DNA from: Fasciolopsis buskii
Lineage: Eukaryota > Platyhelminthes > Trematoda > Plagiorchiida > Fasciolidae
Assembly: GCA_008360955.1 (NCBI GenBank)
Contig: LUCM01001897.1
Coordinates: forward strand, 365,786-429,785
Length of the DNA: 64,000 nt
Direction of reading: 5' to 3'
Shown: in pieces, positions 36,717-49,269 of the stretch
Numbering within the stretch: the first letter of the stretch is position 1
How the letters are laid out: each line of letters opens with the position of its first letter
The notes under the pieces: generated by a model
What the model was told of the DNA's origin: nothing
Database searches by the model: none
Seen by the model: only the letters and a program-made list of their open reading frames with translations
Made by a program: the position numbers and the translations under genes

Positions 36717-36959
36717 CCACGCGCACTCCGCTCGCTCGCGCCTCTTAAAATACAATTAACCTGCCAATGCACCCAACTGGTTTTCTTATTATCACTCAAT
36801 TATCATTTTTTCCAATTTAGTCGTCGTGTAAACCTAGTAGTTTCGTCGCGCGTGTTGTCACAGCGTTCAGTTAAATGCAAACCTTTTGAACGATCCGCCT
36901 TTAAACTATCAGTCTTTCACACTTGCGAGTCAATGTTATGATTTTTTGAAACTTCAATA

Positions 36960-38510
36960 GAGATAATGTTTGGCGAAAATAAAAATTTAGATGCAGCTAG
37001 GAATTTTTCATATCCACGTAGCTTTTTGCCTGGGCTGATGCGACTTGAGTTAGGTCAACGTTGAGGATTCTGCCGATAAGCATATTGTGATTGTTGGACC
37101 GGGAGTAAGCTGTGCATCGTAGTGCTGGGCATGGTGAAGCTCATGTAAAACCAATTAAATGAGGAAAATATTCACAGCGTTTGGAGTAATCCTGCGGGTG
37201 GTAAATCGGTGTTGGGATGTCTAACTTTAAACGATTGGAAAGGTCGAGGTTTTTGTCTAGGGAGGTGAGCTAAGTCCCTTCAGCTGGTTGACATGGACGT
37301 TGTGCTTATCGACTGAAGATTGCAGCTCTAAGTTTGCTCATAAACTTGAGGCCGTTCTCCTGCCTGCGTGTGGGGGGCACAGATGATGAGTCACTAATAC
37401 TGAAATCATCGTCATTTCTAAGGTAGCAACCCGAATAGTGGAAGCGGATCATGGGCCTGGCCTGGACTCGTTATATTGAGGAGGGTCAGGGCGTCGTTGG
37501 TTAGAAAGAGGTTTTCTATCCATGATATCTGACGCATCACTAAGAGCTTGGGAGTTGCGGTCTTTGAAGGCAAATCGGAGTTTGACAGTGAGTTAGAGGC
37601 ACTGGCTTTGGCAACAGCAAGTTAGATCGTACTCTGTTTGTACGGGTGTTTGAGTATGACGGAAGAACGCAAAGTTGAGCTGCGGGATTTTTTAGCAGAG
37701 GCTGACATTTGACGGATTTTTCCCTGATATATGCAGGTCTACAATTTTGCAGCGTGAAATCTTGGGACGTATCGCCACCAAAGGGTTTCTGTTGAACTGG
37801 TGATTCGGCGAATGTTTTGCGGAAAGAACGCACATGTTAGGAGATGACCCAGATCTAACTGGTCTTGGGTTGTTTTTTATTCGCATCTTGGAAACCACCT
37901 GCGAGTAATCCGGGTAGTGAAAAGCTGAGATAATGGCTTCTCCCTAAAGAGATGTTTCATTGGAGATAATCTTAGGCGGTTGAACAGTATAACTCCAACG
38001 ACAGTGTTTTTGCCAACTGATAAACAGTTTTGCCGAATCTTGGGTTGAAACTATAGCATGAAAGGGTAACCATAACGTTGTCTCCACCACTGCAGCCTGG
38101 TCATTAGACATCGAATTTGGTCCACGCCTTGGCCGTCAAGATTGACTATCCAAGGCTATTCATTAGAGCGCTATTGGGAACGTTGAAGACAGTGGCCTTA
38201 CGTGACCGATCAGAGGACAGCTTATCCAGGAAGCCGCCGGAAGCCGACAAGCAGTATTTATAGTGCGGAGCTTTAAGATCAGTGAGGAGAGAAAGGGATT
38301 CAAGCTTTGAGTTGGTGCCATTCAAATCGGCAATGTGGTCCATCAGATCGGCCAATTTTCCTTCTGACATTCGTGCCCTCACTTGTCCTTCACCTATAAG
38401 GTTATCGAGTACGACGTAACATTTGCTTATTCTTTCCAACATGGAGGCGCTTTTTACTGTTAATTCCGAGGACACCGCTATTAGTAGGTCCGACTCGCTG
38501 ATTTGCATTA
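36960..38510 (-). pseudogene. CR1-like LINE 5' part: ORF1-like region and endonuclease start (copy 3)
   Basis: 38508-38146 is a 120-codon frame with a heptad-like helical stretch (KLADLMDHIADLNGTNSKLESLSLL) and then DRSRKATVFNVPNSALMNSLG, resembling the coiled-coil and RNA-binding start of LINE ORF1. Further along the minus strand (37898-37540) come broken frames. At about 37380-37200, RQENGLKFMSKLRAAIFSR and LDLSNRLKLDIPTPI resemble an endonuclease N-terminus. It stops near 36960, where gypsy LTR sequence begins, so the LTR piece may have cut this LINE. Confidence 0.55.
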
Positions 38511-38740
38511 GAAGTCATTCTACTTTGGTATGAGCAAGCAGTAGGAGATTGAATTTTTAAAGACATTTCACCAAGTGATATCATCGCCCAGTCTCCTTTT
38601 AAGGAACCATGGCAACACTGTACAACTGCTTCACCCTTGTTGGGATTCATCAGCAGTACGTATCCAATGCGCCCGAACCGGGAAGCAAACCCGGGACAAA
38701 CGATTCTGAGTCGAATGCCTTAGCCATTAAGCTACCGGGC
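38490..38740 (-). repeat. tRNA-headed SINE, minus copy
   Basis: Minus-strand 38740-38671 is a 70-nt tRNA-like head: A box TAGCTTAATGG, B-box-like GGTTTGCTTCC, a perfect 5-bp T stem (CCGGG/CCCGG) with a 7-nt loop, and an acceptor stem with six of seven pairs. The anticodon arm is malformed (6-nt loop), so it is not a working tRNA gene. The body downstream (GGATACGTACTGCTGATGAA, then CACTTGGTGAAATG) matches the body of the plus-strand copy at 39.1 kb, which defines a SINE family. Confidence 0.72.
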
Positions 38741-39074
38741 AGGCTGAGCGGTTTTTTCAACTTCCACACCGCCATCCTCCACTGATTTGCACGGATAGTA
38801 GCTGCTAGCGCACAGCAACCGACTTCTACTTGTAGATGACTTTTGTGCATGTAGGCTTATTACGACGAATGCTTTGCATATGACATACATGGCTTGCCTG
38901 CTTGACATGCATCAATGGTAGTTAATTGAAGTTTTCGTGAAATAGTAATTAGGCCACGCGCAGATAAGTCATCCATAAATAAGAGTCAATCCCCACGAAA
39001 CAGTGGTCCGTGGCCGTGCAAATTTGTAACGGATAGGTGCAACATGTGCTGAATTTGCAGACCATTCAAAGCCT

Positions 39075-39235
39075 GCCCAGTGGCCTAACGGCTTTCGACA
39101 CAAAGTCGTTCGTCCCAAGTTTGCGTTTCAGTTCGGAGGCGGCGAATACTCGCCACTGATGATTCCTTATAAGGATGAAGTATCTGTGCAGGGCTTTCTA
39201 GACTTCTTTATTATGAATTGATTGACCATGTCATG
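39075..39235 (+). repeat. tRNA-headed SINE, plus copy
   Basis: The head starts GCCCAGTGGCCTAACGGC at 39075 and runs to about 39140; ACACAAAGTCGTTCGTCCCA aligns with the same region of the minus copy. The body (ATACTCGCCACTGATGATTC, AAGGATGAAG, then CATGTGGTGAAC) aligns with the body of the other copy. It is more diverged; the B box is damaged. Confidence 0.65.
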
Positions 39236-39239
39236 TGGT

Positions 39240-41840
39240 GAACTAGATTCTTTCGGCTGGAGATAACGGTGGCGGCATGCTCGGTATAATCGCTTTGGCG
39301 CAGTTCCAGCGGCAGAAATGTTAGGGATTACCATGAACGCTAGACAACTTTTAAGTACCCCAGCAGGCTAAACGAGCATGAGTGTTGGGCAGTAGGTTGT
39401 GCGTCCAGAGAATTGGCCAGTAATACCTAGCACAAGATAAGGATCATTAAACCGACAACCATCAGAAATCATCAAAACATGCTGGGGTGTAAAATGAAAC
39501 AAATTGAGTTGCAAGATACATCTGAGCAGTGTTGAGAGATTTAGAGACATATCGACGGAGAATGAGTGAAGAGGGTACTGGGTCCATCTGCCCTTAAAAA
39601 CAAACGTGCAGACTGATAGAAATCGTGCTGCATTGCGTAAGGGCGGTTAATTTGGCATGGGTCAGAGTTGTAAATGTGGCGGTCTAAGCAGGGAAAAACC
39701 TTGGAAAAATGGATAATCACTGTTTAAGCCAAAATGTGATGTTCAGAAAAAAGTTTCAAAAATTTCGGGCATAAAAATTGGTTCTAATTCTTCAACGAGT
39801 GTAACGATAACTCTATTCCACTGAAAAATAACGTCACCAACTGACGACGAGGAAAGATGTATCCCGGAGTTCCTAAATAAAAATGATTTTGACCTTACAA
39901 ATTAGATATCCAACGGTCTCGAAGTCTCAAAAGTCATTTCAACTTGCAAACGACCACGGAGAATTCGTCGGCTGGGTGTACTCCCCCATAGCAATCGAGC
40001 GCACTCTCGGAGTGCTACAGGACGCCGGCGCCGATAAGCTTCTTCATCGACTGGACACTGCCAACCGGCCAGTTTCACGCTGAGAGAACCTGTCACCTGC
40101 GTCCAGCTGGAAGGATCCTGTTATGTTTATTTCCTTGTGGCTGCTTCCCGGAAAGATTTTACCACAACGACTGTACAGGAGGAAATTTGGTTTGGGTGAC
40201 CCCATCGATCCCGAAGTTAACTTGTTTTGGGAAAACTTTCCGACAAGTGGGAGAGGACTAGGGAGCATAACACACATGATGCATCTTTCCAAATGACGTA
40301 AATCACGAAAAGATTTGCAAGGGTTCTCAGAGGCATAGGAGATGGGTTACGGTGCCGCAGCATATTGACGGTGGTGAGTAGGAGATGGAAATATCGATAT
40401 TAGGATGTTGCTAATAATTAAATTTTATTCCTTGGAAGGTGACAGGAGCATGCAGCGCGCACGATCATGAAGTGCGACGCTAGTGACAATAGGGGGTGAA
40501 ATAAAAAATAACCACTCACGAGTAGGCGTTGGAAGGCCTGTATGATAGCTAATAATATGTATCTCAGGTGATGCATTTGGTAAGGTCATAAAAAATGAAT
40601 CTCCGCGCCGGGTATTTGAGTCCAATGGAGACTTCTCGTCCGCAGCGTCCGGTGTCACTGTAGTGCATCTCGTAGCCCAGCCTATGCACGAAGCAAACCG
40701 AAACGGACGGATGACGTCACCGGGATGTCCCTTAAGAAATCAAAGTTTCTGAATGTCGGGAATAAATAGAAACTGGATTTGGTGAAATGGATATCGCGTG
40801 GCAAGAAAAACGCAATAAATAGGAGAATGGAAAATTTGGAGGCAGTTTATCGCGGAAGACATGGTCTGGCAAGCAGTATAATAAGCAAAAATTTGGAAGG
40901 GCACTCATTTGGGAAAGGAAAACAGCGGTTGAGACGGGATGGGAACGGTGTAATCGTAAGACTATTCCTTGAGGTTTATTTTGGACAATTTTGATTTCAT
41001 GAATCTCAGCTAGGTCTTCCGATGAAAGAAAGATTAGGTGAAGAAAAGGAACCGGAGTCTAATCAGGTAATGTTTGGTGGACTTATGTGGAGAACGGTTG
41101 CCAGTGACGCCAGTCTGTTGCCGAATTTATCAAAGCTAAATAGAAGTTTGTGAAAAATGAAGGTTCTCAGCCATTTTTGAACGTCGAAATACATTTTGAA
41201 CGTCAGCTCATATCGAATGCCAATAAAAATCTCTACCCCGAGAATCCGTTTTGTACGGTTTTAGCAAAAGAACTTTAGGAAGGAGCAAAAGAAAGCCTGT
41301 GCAAATTGGTGCACGCGACCATAGGGACTAGAGGGTTGTTTGCCACAGCAATGCTAGTTGGTGGGGCTGACCGAATGCAGTCCACCCAACCTAAAACACG
41401 CCGTTGAGAATTGGAAACATGAGGTGTAATCCACCTACCTGTTTGCTCCCACACACCGCCACAGCCCACCTACCCGCCCGACGTGCGCCGGCCAAAGCGA
41501 TGGATATGACCGCGCCCTTCACTATTGTGGTAACTTTGGTGTACTCGGGGGTTAGAGGAAGGAATGCGAATATTGTGTAGGTAGGAGAATCGAAACATTA
41601 TTTTTCCAAGAGTGGTTTATCCCAGGCTAGCCAAAACCGCAGTAGCTACAGGATGAAGTAAGCGTTTTCATTCAAGCAGATCTGTGTGGCCTGGAAGGGA
41701 GAAAAACGAGCGGTGATCTGGCCCAGCCGCCAGCTGCGGATTAGGAAGCGATCAAACTTACGAGCGACTCAGAATAAGAGGTTTCTAGTATAAGAAGTGC
41801 AACTCACAATTTACTTTCTTTTCCGCAATGAACGAATCGG
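39240..41840. other. No gene recognised
   Basis: No domain-bearing frame. The scattered short open frames (for example 39883-40083 plus and 40779-40994 plus) have no recognisable content. Confidence 0.45.
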
Positions 41841-41845
41841 AGACA

Positions 41846-44460
41846 TCAGTGCGTTTTTCCGAAGCCCAATCCTGTTTTATACACCTGATCCTCAAGTGAG
41901 TATGGGTGGTATAGATTAATGAGAAAGGGTACAGTAAGAACTCTGCGTACTTCGTTTATAAATGCAATAGATAATGGTGACAGAATGCGCAACCGCTGGG
42001 TGAGTTTGTTACATAATGACGAATATCTAACAATAAAGAATTTGGCTCTAACGGATGTATTCGGAACTGAGAAAGTAATAATGGAATCCGCATTTCGGAG
42101 AATTAAGGGATTGGATTTCTTACACGAGATGCAGAGACGCAACTGTGTCCTGCAATAATATCGGTAAAGAGTGCCGTGTTTGATCGTATGCGTGTAAGCC
42201 AGCGACTCAGATCATTCCATATTGCTTGGTCTCGCAGAATAGCCGATCAACTACTTGGTAAATGCAAGCTGGACGATTTCGATGGCTACTCCGTCGCACT
42301 GCCTCGTGTTAGAACAGACTAGAGTGCAATACTCCAGAATGATGCTGATGGGGATTTTAGAAAGTTGTAGTTTGCTTTCTTTCATCTTTGGTTCTGTGTA
42401 ACAGCCTCACTAATTTACTTGTTTTCGCAATTTGTGTAACAGTATGATTCCAGAAGTTTAGGGTGCAAGAATAATTTAGGCCTCGGTCGCGGGCTTGACA
42501 GTTAACGTGGGAGATTTGGTTTCCAATCTTGAGTTCTCCTGAGGGTGTAACGCGTTTGTACCCATGATGCTGTATTTTCAGTGAAGAATTTCATCATCCA
42601 GTCCTTTCCTCAGGAATTGAGTGACGCTGCGTCGTGCGATGTTACTCATTATGGAAAATAAAGCTTCAGGGTAAAAGATGTAAATAATTTTGATATCGTC
42701 TGCAAAGAGAAACGGGATGCCGTTTTGAATAATATCGAGGAAATCGTCAACGCACAACAGGTAGAGGAGAGGCCCAGAAGGCTGTCTTGGATGACACTGC
42801 TGGGCACTGATCCAGGTTCAGATTTGAAGCCATTTATTTGAGCTACTTGATTCTAATGAAAAATAAGATGAAAACCACGGCAGGATTGGATCAACAATAC
42901 CGTGGGATGTCAGCCTATTTGGCAACCTAAAGCGAAACACTATAAAAAGCCCTCGTCTTGTCTATACGATTACCACAGCTGACCTTTTAGTGCTAAGAGC
43001 CCTGGTGATGGCATTCAGGAAGTCAAACAAGTAGCGCGGGTTTTTCATACGAAGGAAGTCCATTGGTAATAAGTTCATGCTCTCGAAGTTTGGCTATAAG
43101 ACTATCCTTAATCTCCATGATCCTGGAGACCACAAGGATTTGGTTTATTAGGCGGTAGTTTGCGGGGTCACAACTTGTGCCATTTTTTCTAAAAGGGCAT
43201 AATCGCAGGGGTTTCCCACTGTGACGGGAATGTGCGGCATTGAATGGACACGTTGAAGATGTTTGCCATATTAGTTGGGACATGGATCCCACTTAGTGCA
43301 AAGGCAGCCGGAGGTAACGAATCAGGCATACAGTGGTAGCTAATTTCGGTTTCTACCAACAGTTGGATAACGTCCTTCGAAAGAAATATGACTACCAATT
43401 GCGACTGTGTAGCTTGCCGAAGTCGGCATGGGGTGGCAGAGCAGAGGCAAAAAATTCGCCGAAAGATTCTGCAGTCTCCTGCGAATTGTTTGCATAAATG
43501 TCGTTGTGAATAATATGCAGGACTTCGGTGGCTGGGGGCCCGGGTTTGTTCTGCGTTTAAGTGGTTTTGTCAGTGTCGCTTTCGGGTTTGGCTGGTTTAG
43601 AGCTTGCAGCTCATGCTGTTTGCTTCTATGGTCCAATCCTGTTTCTAGAGTTTCAGTTAGTCGATTTATTTGAAGGAACAACGAAAAATCTCTGGTCTTG
43701 GAAGGGGCCCGCGGAAGATTAACAAGCGTACAGTTTATTCGGTCAAAATAACTTTTTTGGGTGGCAAACTCAGAGTGTAGGAGGGGGTAACGGCATCAAG
43801 GCACTTGCAAAGATTGGAGTATAACTGATTGGCGACCGCCTGCAATCCTCATGTTAGAAAAAATTAGTCCCAATTGGAATTACGAACTAGAATAATTAGA
43901 AAATTTGAGTCGGCTCTGAAATGTAACCTTGGGTTAGTTAAGGGGTATCTACTCAGAAAAGGCTATGTGAATGAACAATTAGCCGTTCTATGAACACATC
44001 CAGACAAACTAGCTGCCGTAGGTGTTCGAACATATGTCAAGTTTATTGTGTACATCAAGCCAAAAACATTGCGGTTGCTTGTTGGGTCAGTTCTGTGTTG
44101 GGTCCAGCCGCCATGATGAATGCTTCCAAGGAAAGGTAGCAAGTTACTTGGAGCGAAAAGTTTGGACCGACATATGCCAGGTGAATTGAAATCTCCAGCG
44201 AGCAGCTCGGGACCTCTAAGGTCAGAAGCAGCATTCGTTAATTGTTACCATCAAAAAATCGTTTCGCCGAGAACCAGGGGGCCTTAAACGCACCCAGCAA
44301 GGTGGCTTTAATCGCCCATCTCAGCTGCAGCCCAAACGGCATCTTGGATAGCATTTAGCATGGTGTCCTGGCACAACGTGGCTGATAAAGATTCTCTGAA
44401 ATAGACAAGGCAGTCACCTTCGCGCTGGGCTGGAAATTTGGAAATCATTGTCCGCCGGAA
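41846..44460 (-). mobile_element. CR1/jockey-like LINE, nearly complete ORF2 (copy 2)
   Basis: On the minus strand in order: endonuclease start (GDCLVYFRESLSATLCQDT, about 44430), endonuclease catalytic region (LLAGDFNSPGI, about 44210), linker (43681-43340), RT fingers (RKNGTSCDPANYRLINQ, 43290-43023), palm with intact FADDIK at about 42702-42688, and C-terminal domain (SNPLILRNADSII, FFIVRYSSLCNKLTQR, NLYHPYSLEDQVYKTGLGFG, 42142-41846). Frameshifts separate the blocks. The part 44554-44874 may be further 5' sequence. This copy shows the full ORF2 layout of the family that is in pieces at 30-38 kb. Confidence 0.85.
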
Positions 44461-45059
44461 TCCCAGAGTTATGTGCGGATTTTTGTAGTGTAGATGCTAC
44501 GTGCTGGAAAATCTTTCATATCCATTGACTGGACCGCTTCATGCTGAAGGGATTCAGCGATTGTGCTCCGTTAGATCCACGGCGTTTAGATCGGCTTTGG
44601 TACTTTTGTTGCGTGCCGGCTCACAGTCACACGGTGGAACAAAAGTTGATGGGCCGGGCATGGTTAAATCGGTCAACATAGCAGATGACTTAACATCCAG
44701 CAAGGTGACAAACTGCAAACCCCGGAAACCTGGACCAACGACACAACATTTTTCAACCTGCCTGAGAGCACTGGCTTGTGTACGACCTAACAAGCCAGGT
44801 CTAACCGACACTGCTCCTAAGGGTTGCGTAATATCTTTTGCGATCGGTCCTGTGTCCTTTACATCCAAGCTCAATAAGTACTCGTTGTGGACCCACAGCC
44901 CTAATGCGCGGGTTTGGCTGATGACAGCAACTAGTTAATAATTTTGCCCGACCGTTTAGCAGCGCATGCATTGGTGATATAACTTTAGAGAATTGGTTCG
45001 CAGAGTGTAACCTCATCCGAACCATATAATCAGAGATCTTTGGTGAACAGCTAGTGAAC

Positions 45060-46290
45060 AGGGATAGCTGAGGGTCACTGTCGATGATGAGAAGCTTGAG
45101 GGGGCTGAACCTCAAACTGGTCGACGGTATGTTACGGGTGCGAGGTAAACATACTGAATGCCTCATCAGCTCTATCGCGAAACAACTGATCATTCTGCTG
45201 GCGCTCGCTACGACGCTGATTTACTTGTGCAACATGCACATACCGCCGGGGAATAAGCGGGAGAAACCAACTGCTGAGCATCATAAGAAAGCCGTTTTGG
45301 ATCTCGAGCGGAAGAGCTATGGCAAAGCTAAAGATCGAATGGTGAAGGCAATGATGGCGGCGCATGTCCGCGATTAAAAGGAAACTAACGGCCTTGCTTC
45401 CGAAATCGGGGGTGGACCCCTGATTGGTGGCCGTTCAGCTAGGGTCGACTGTTTTGGTCCCGTATGATTAAGATGCAGGAAACAAACGAGAAGAATGCGC
45501 TAACGCTTGAGGACGAGCCACACAAATCAAAGTCACACAGTCGATCAGCACGGCTTTGTTTTTGCAGGCGCAGCAATGTTTCACGAACGGCCGAGGCGTG
45601 CCATCTGACAAATACTTCGATAATGGCTCAAACGATGTTAGAGGCGGTAGAAAACGTCTAAGATCGAATGAGGGCCTAATGCAGAGCACTCCGAAAGATA
45701 ACACCGCGTCTTTCGAAATTCATGGGCACATCAACCTTTCACGTCAGTCATCGAAGCGGAGTGTGGGAAAGTTTGATCGGGTTTGTCCGAAAGAATATGC
45801 TGTTACCAAAAAAAACAACGAACACTTCAAGAACAATGTTAACTGAGTTGAAAGGAATACTAAAAGTCTTCCATCAGAACAGGCTTATTCCGGCGACATT
45901 GCCGATTTTACCTTGGCCTATAGCAAGTTCTGAGCATTGTGGTGCAGCGGCAGTCTCGCGGGACATGTTGATCTTCGTAGAACATGCCTTCACGGGTGAA
46001 AGATTGCTAATTACTGAACCGAGGTATTTTGGAGAAAGCGTTTGCGGGAACCTATCCCAGGTCTGCAAGCTCGGAAGATGCGAACACAGCAAAAAAACGT
46101 TTTCGAGTAGATGACGTAGTGATCTTCTCAGATTATTACGTCAATCTCGGCTCGTGGCCTCTGTGTTTTGGAACAGATATATACCGCTCCAGGCTGACCT
46201 GTTAGAACGCTTTACGTCGGAACACCAAAGCGAAAGTTGCATTTTTCGGTGCTATGCGTAAGGCTTTTGAAAAGGGAAGAGGGAGCGGAT
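45060..46290 (+). mobile_element. Bel/Pao LTR-retrotransposon fragment (integrase region)
   Basis: The plus strand has LNLKLVDGMLRVRGKH and KQLIILLALATTLI (pre-integrase block, 45090-45230), VDCFGP followed by MIKMQETNEKNA (integrase start, about 45446-45500), LQAQQCFTNGRGVPSDKYFDNGSN (second acidic region, 45562-45630), SHRSGVWESLIGFVRK (45745-45795), and DDVVIFSDYYV with WPLCFG (C-terminal module, about 46110-46165). The order is that of Bel/Pao pol. Many frame changes; no gag, RT or LTR of this element recognised here. Confidence 0.75.
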
Positions 46291-46299
46291 AATATTACT

Positions 46300-49260
46300 G
46301 TTTCCGGAAGCGGCCGGTGATTGCTTTCCAAAGGACAAGAACGAGTGAGGCAGCGAATTCAAAGGTGCATGTGCTTACTTTTTCACCAACTGCTTAGTGG
46401 CAGCTGGATACTGAATGATGTACGTCTATCCAAGATCATTCGCAAATTATCCTCTCTTTCTTCACATGACGGTATAAGAAGAGTGAAAATAATTCCTTCA
46501 ACAATCGCCAGGTCCCGGAGCTTTTGTTGATATATTTCTTCCAGGACTGTGGTACCTCAAACACGTCGGTAAATCATGTGTCAGGTGCGGCATATTTTAA
46601 CCTCGAACACACATTCTGTCAGCCAATATCCCGGTTACTTCGTGGTTACCACTTGCCAACCACACAGGCTATACCGTCTTTTCATACACATACGGCCATG
46701 CACTAATAAAATTAGCCGCTCGAATCCCCACATACTCATGCCGCACAACTTCCGCAAAGATCGCTTTTGCCACCCCTCGCTTCTACGAATACTCTGAAAA
46801 AGTGCTTCTGATGGCCTTAATAGTCTCTGTAAGGCCCAAGAACGGTTAGTCGGTTCAATGGACGGTGTTTCACAGGCCAGCATGAAAGCGATGTTCGAGA
46901 GCCGCAAACAAGAAGCGGGCATGAGGTAGGTAGGAATGACTCCATGCATAAATTCTTAACCTTTAACTTGCTTGATTCGAGCCAGTTTCCCTGGGCGGCT
47001 TATACACGGCTAGAGAAAACGAAAGAAAACCTGTAACATTAAGATTAGTTGACAATTTCTTCAACACATCTGTTCGTTCCCTTTCCGATGCCAGACTGCT
47101 CCTGCTCAGCTCGCTCACAATTACGCTGGTTTTGGTCCTCGTCTACGTTCGGCTCGACCTATTTACCCTTCGTTGTTTTGCGTCTGTGCTCTTAATTTGA
47201 GATTGTTTTACAGACACATGGTGCAGATAAGTTACTTGATATGGGTGGCTTGTTTTATTGCAGCCCACCCTCGTTTTACCGCTCGACTGTAGACGCTCCG
47301 CGCGTTTCCACTGACCTTTGTCGGTCACGATCATGCATGTTTTGTTCACTTGTATTGAATCTTCGGCACTTGCTTGAACCATGGGACAGGCACTTTCTAT
47401 TTATTCTCTTTCATCAAACGTCCATTTTTGACGCAGATATTTGTCTCATTTTCGACTATCTTTTGGGTGTATGTTGCCTGGGCTCATTGCCAAAGATGTG
47501 GTTGCCTTGTGCATAATGTCTAACATGCGAACACTAAAGGAAAGTTTTCGGAGGACTGTTGTTCTTCTTGGGTTCCGGATCAATTTGGACTGCGCGTTGT
47601 TCTGAGGTTTTGAAAAACTGCCTCGAATTTGAATAGCCGATCGTCATCATCCGGGCCAGGACTCAAACGTTTGCTCGTAACTGCTCCTTTCGTGCAAATG
47701 TTAATGTGATCCTTGCCGTGCAGGTGATTTTGTTGCTTCATCTGATGCAAGATTTTGCCTGATCGCTTGTGCCTTAGGACTCACCACGCTACTGTAGCAC
47801 TCACCACGCCACTGTAGCACTCACTACTTTGGGACCTGCTTGAACCATATGCGCATTTTTGTTCGGTGATAATAACACTCGTTTGACTTTTTGTGATCGC
47901 ATACACGAGGTTCGTTTGTGTCTGCATATTACTTAATTTGTAGTCCAATATCCTAGAAGTTACGAACTAATTGTGTGTTTGATTTTTCTGTCTCGTTTGG
48001 CAGGTTTTATCTCAAACTTCCCATCAGCTTTGTGCTTTAACACCATTACTTATTTGCCCGCCTTCTATTCCTCGTCTGCTAAGAAAGGAATGTCCTCCCT
48101 TGCTTATTCCTGTACATTTCTGCCGAACGCTCATTTTTATTCTCAGCGATATAAATTTTATTGTCCATCTTCTGCTGAATGGGTATGGGGCTATTTATAT
48201 TCGGTTTTCGCACCGCCCTTGAGGCGTGGCACACCTGTTCCCACTTGGACCATTATGGACTATCAATCATAGGAGAATCGCAAAACGGACATGCGCCTTT
48301 CAAATATACCAGCAATTCTTTCGATCTTCGCAGTGCATGCCCACTGGTGATAAAACTTCCAAGGATCGCCTTAGACACCTCAACCACACCATTCCGTTTG
48401 CACCCTCCCTAACAGTAGGGATTTCACTATTTTTGTGGACGCTGTTCTCCATGCAAACTCTAGTATTTTGATTTCTTATGTTTTGCCACCTCGGAGAAGA
48501 TGGCTAAGAAATCAGTGAAGGCCGATGGGCCGCCACCGAGAACAAAAAAGCAAATAAAAAAGCTTCCTATTTATTCAAGACCAATATAAACTGTTGAACG
48601 CAAAACCGTCAGATGTTATCTTAAGCTACCCTTGGGAAACCTAAGCAGCTACTGGAAAGCCGTGACCACAAAAGAACATTAGAAAAGCCCCAGGGGAACG
48701 AGACAAACGGGATTCACCGTCAAGTTGCGAACCACGCACTTAATGCGTTCGAAAAGACAGTAAATTTTGTCCACTCTCCATGTTATTCCTCCTTCAAACC
48801 TCACCATTTCCTGGTTTACTTTTCGTCTGCGGGGACCCTGGAACAACCAAGGTCGGCATGGTGCAGGCATCAGCAATTCAGTTGTTTGGGGACCGCCGCA
48901 AAACAGTTGCTGAAGTTTTTCATGGTGCAGCGTTGCCATATACACGGTGAAATGGAGATTGTGGCACGACCAGTGCACTAACAATGCAATGACTGAATCC
49001 CGGAAGAAGGAAAGTGCTAGAGGTCATAAGGAAGCGGATACACGGGTATTTCATTGAGTTTAAGCTTACACAGGGTTCCAGAGTACCTGAATTGGAAAAC
49101 GGAGGGGAAAAGAATGACACGCAATCAATGAGAGTGCGGAAACACGCAAGGGAGAGCGCTTCGCAGGGGGCTGCTAAAAGAAACACCAAAACCTATTACA
49201 ATTACACTGTTTGAGGCTGCTTTGCTAAAAGACGTAGGTGGAGTGAAAAACCACCAGTTA
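46300..49260. other. No gene recognised; one short tandem repeat
   Basis: About 3 kb without a recognisable coding or repeat family. The 47.0-48.5 kb part is pyrimidine-rich on the plus strand. Open frames such as 47973-48272 and 48679-48984 have no domain content. Confidence 0.45.
47779..47826. repeat. 20-bp tandem repeat, about 2.4 units
   Basis: ACTCACCACGCTACTGTAGC at 47779-47798 is repeated with one change at 47799-47818, then partly again. Confidence 0.85.
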
Positions 49261-49269
49261 ACTTCATCG

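Noticed and set aside
38671..38740. Functional tRNA gene
   Set aside because: The anticodon arm does not form a normal 7-base loop, the acceptor has a mismatch, and the sequence recurs with a shared body at 39.1 kb; it is a SINE head.
44501..44938. 145-codon plus-strand frame
   Set aside because: No similarity recognised; it overlaps an open minus frame at the 5' edge of the LINE at 41.8-44.5 kb, which is the likelier explanation.
47779..47826. CRISPR-like array
   Set aside because: Only about 2.4 directly adjoining units without spacers; a simple tandem repeat in eukaryotic DNA.
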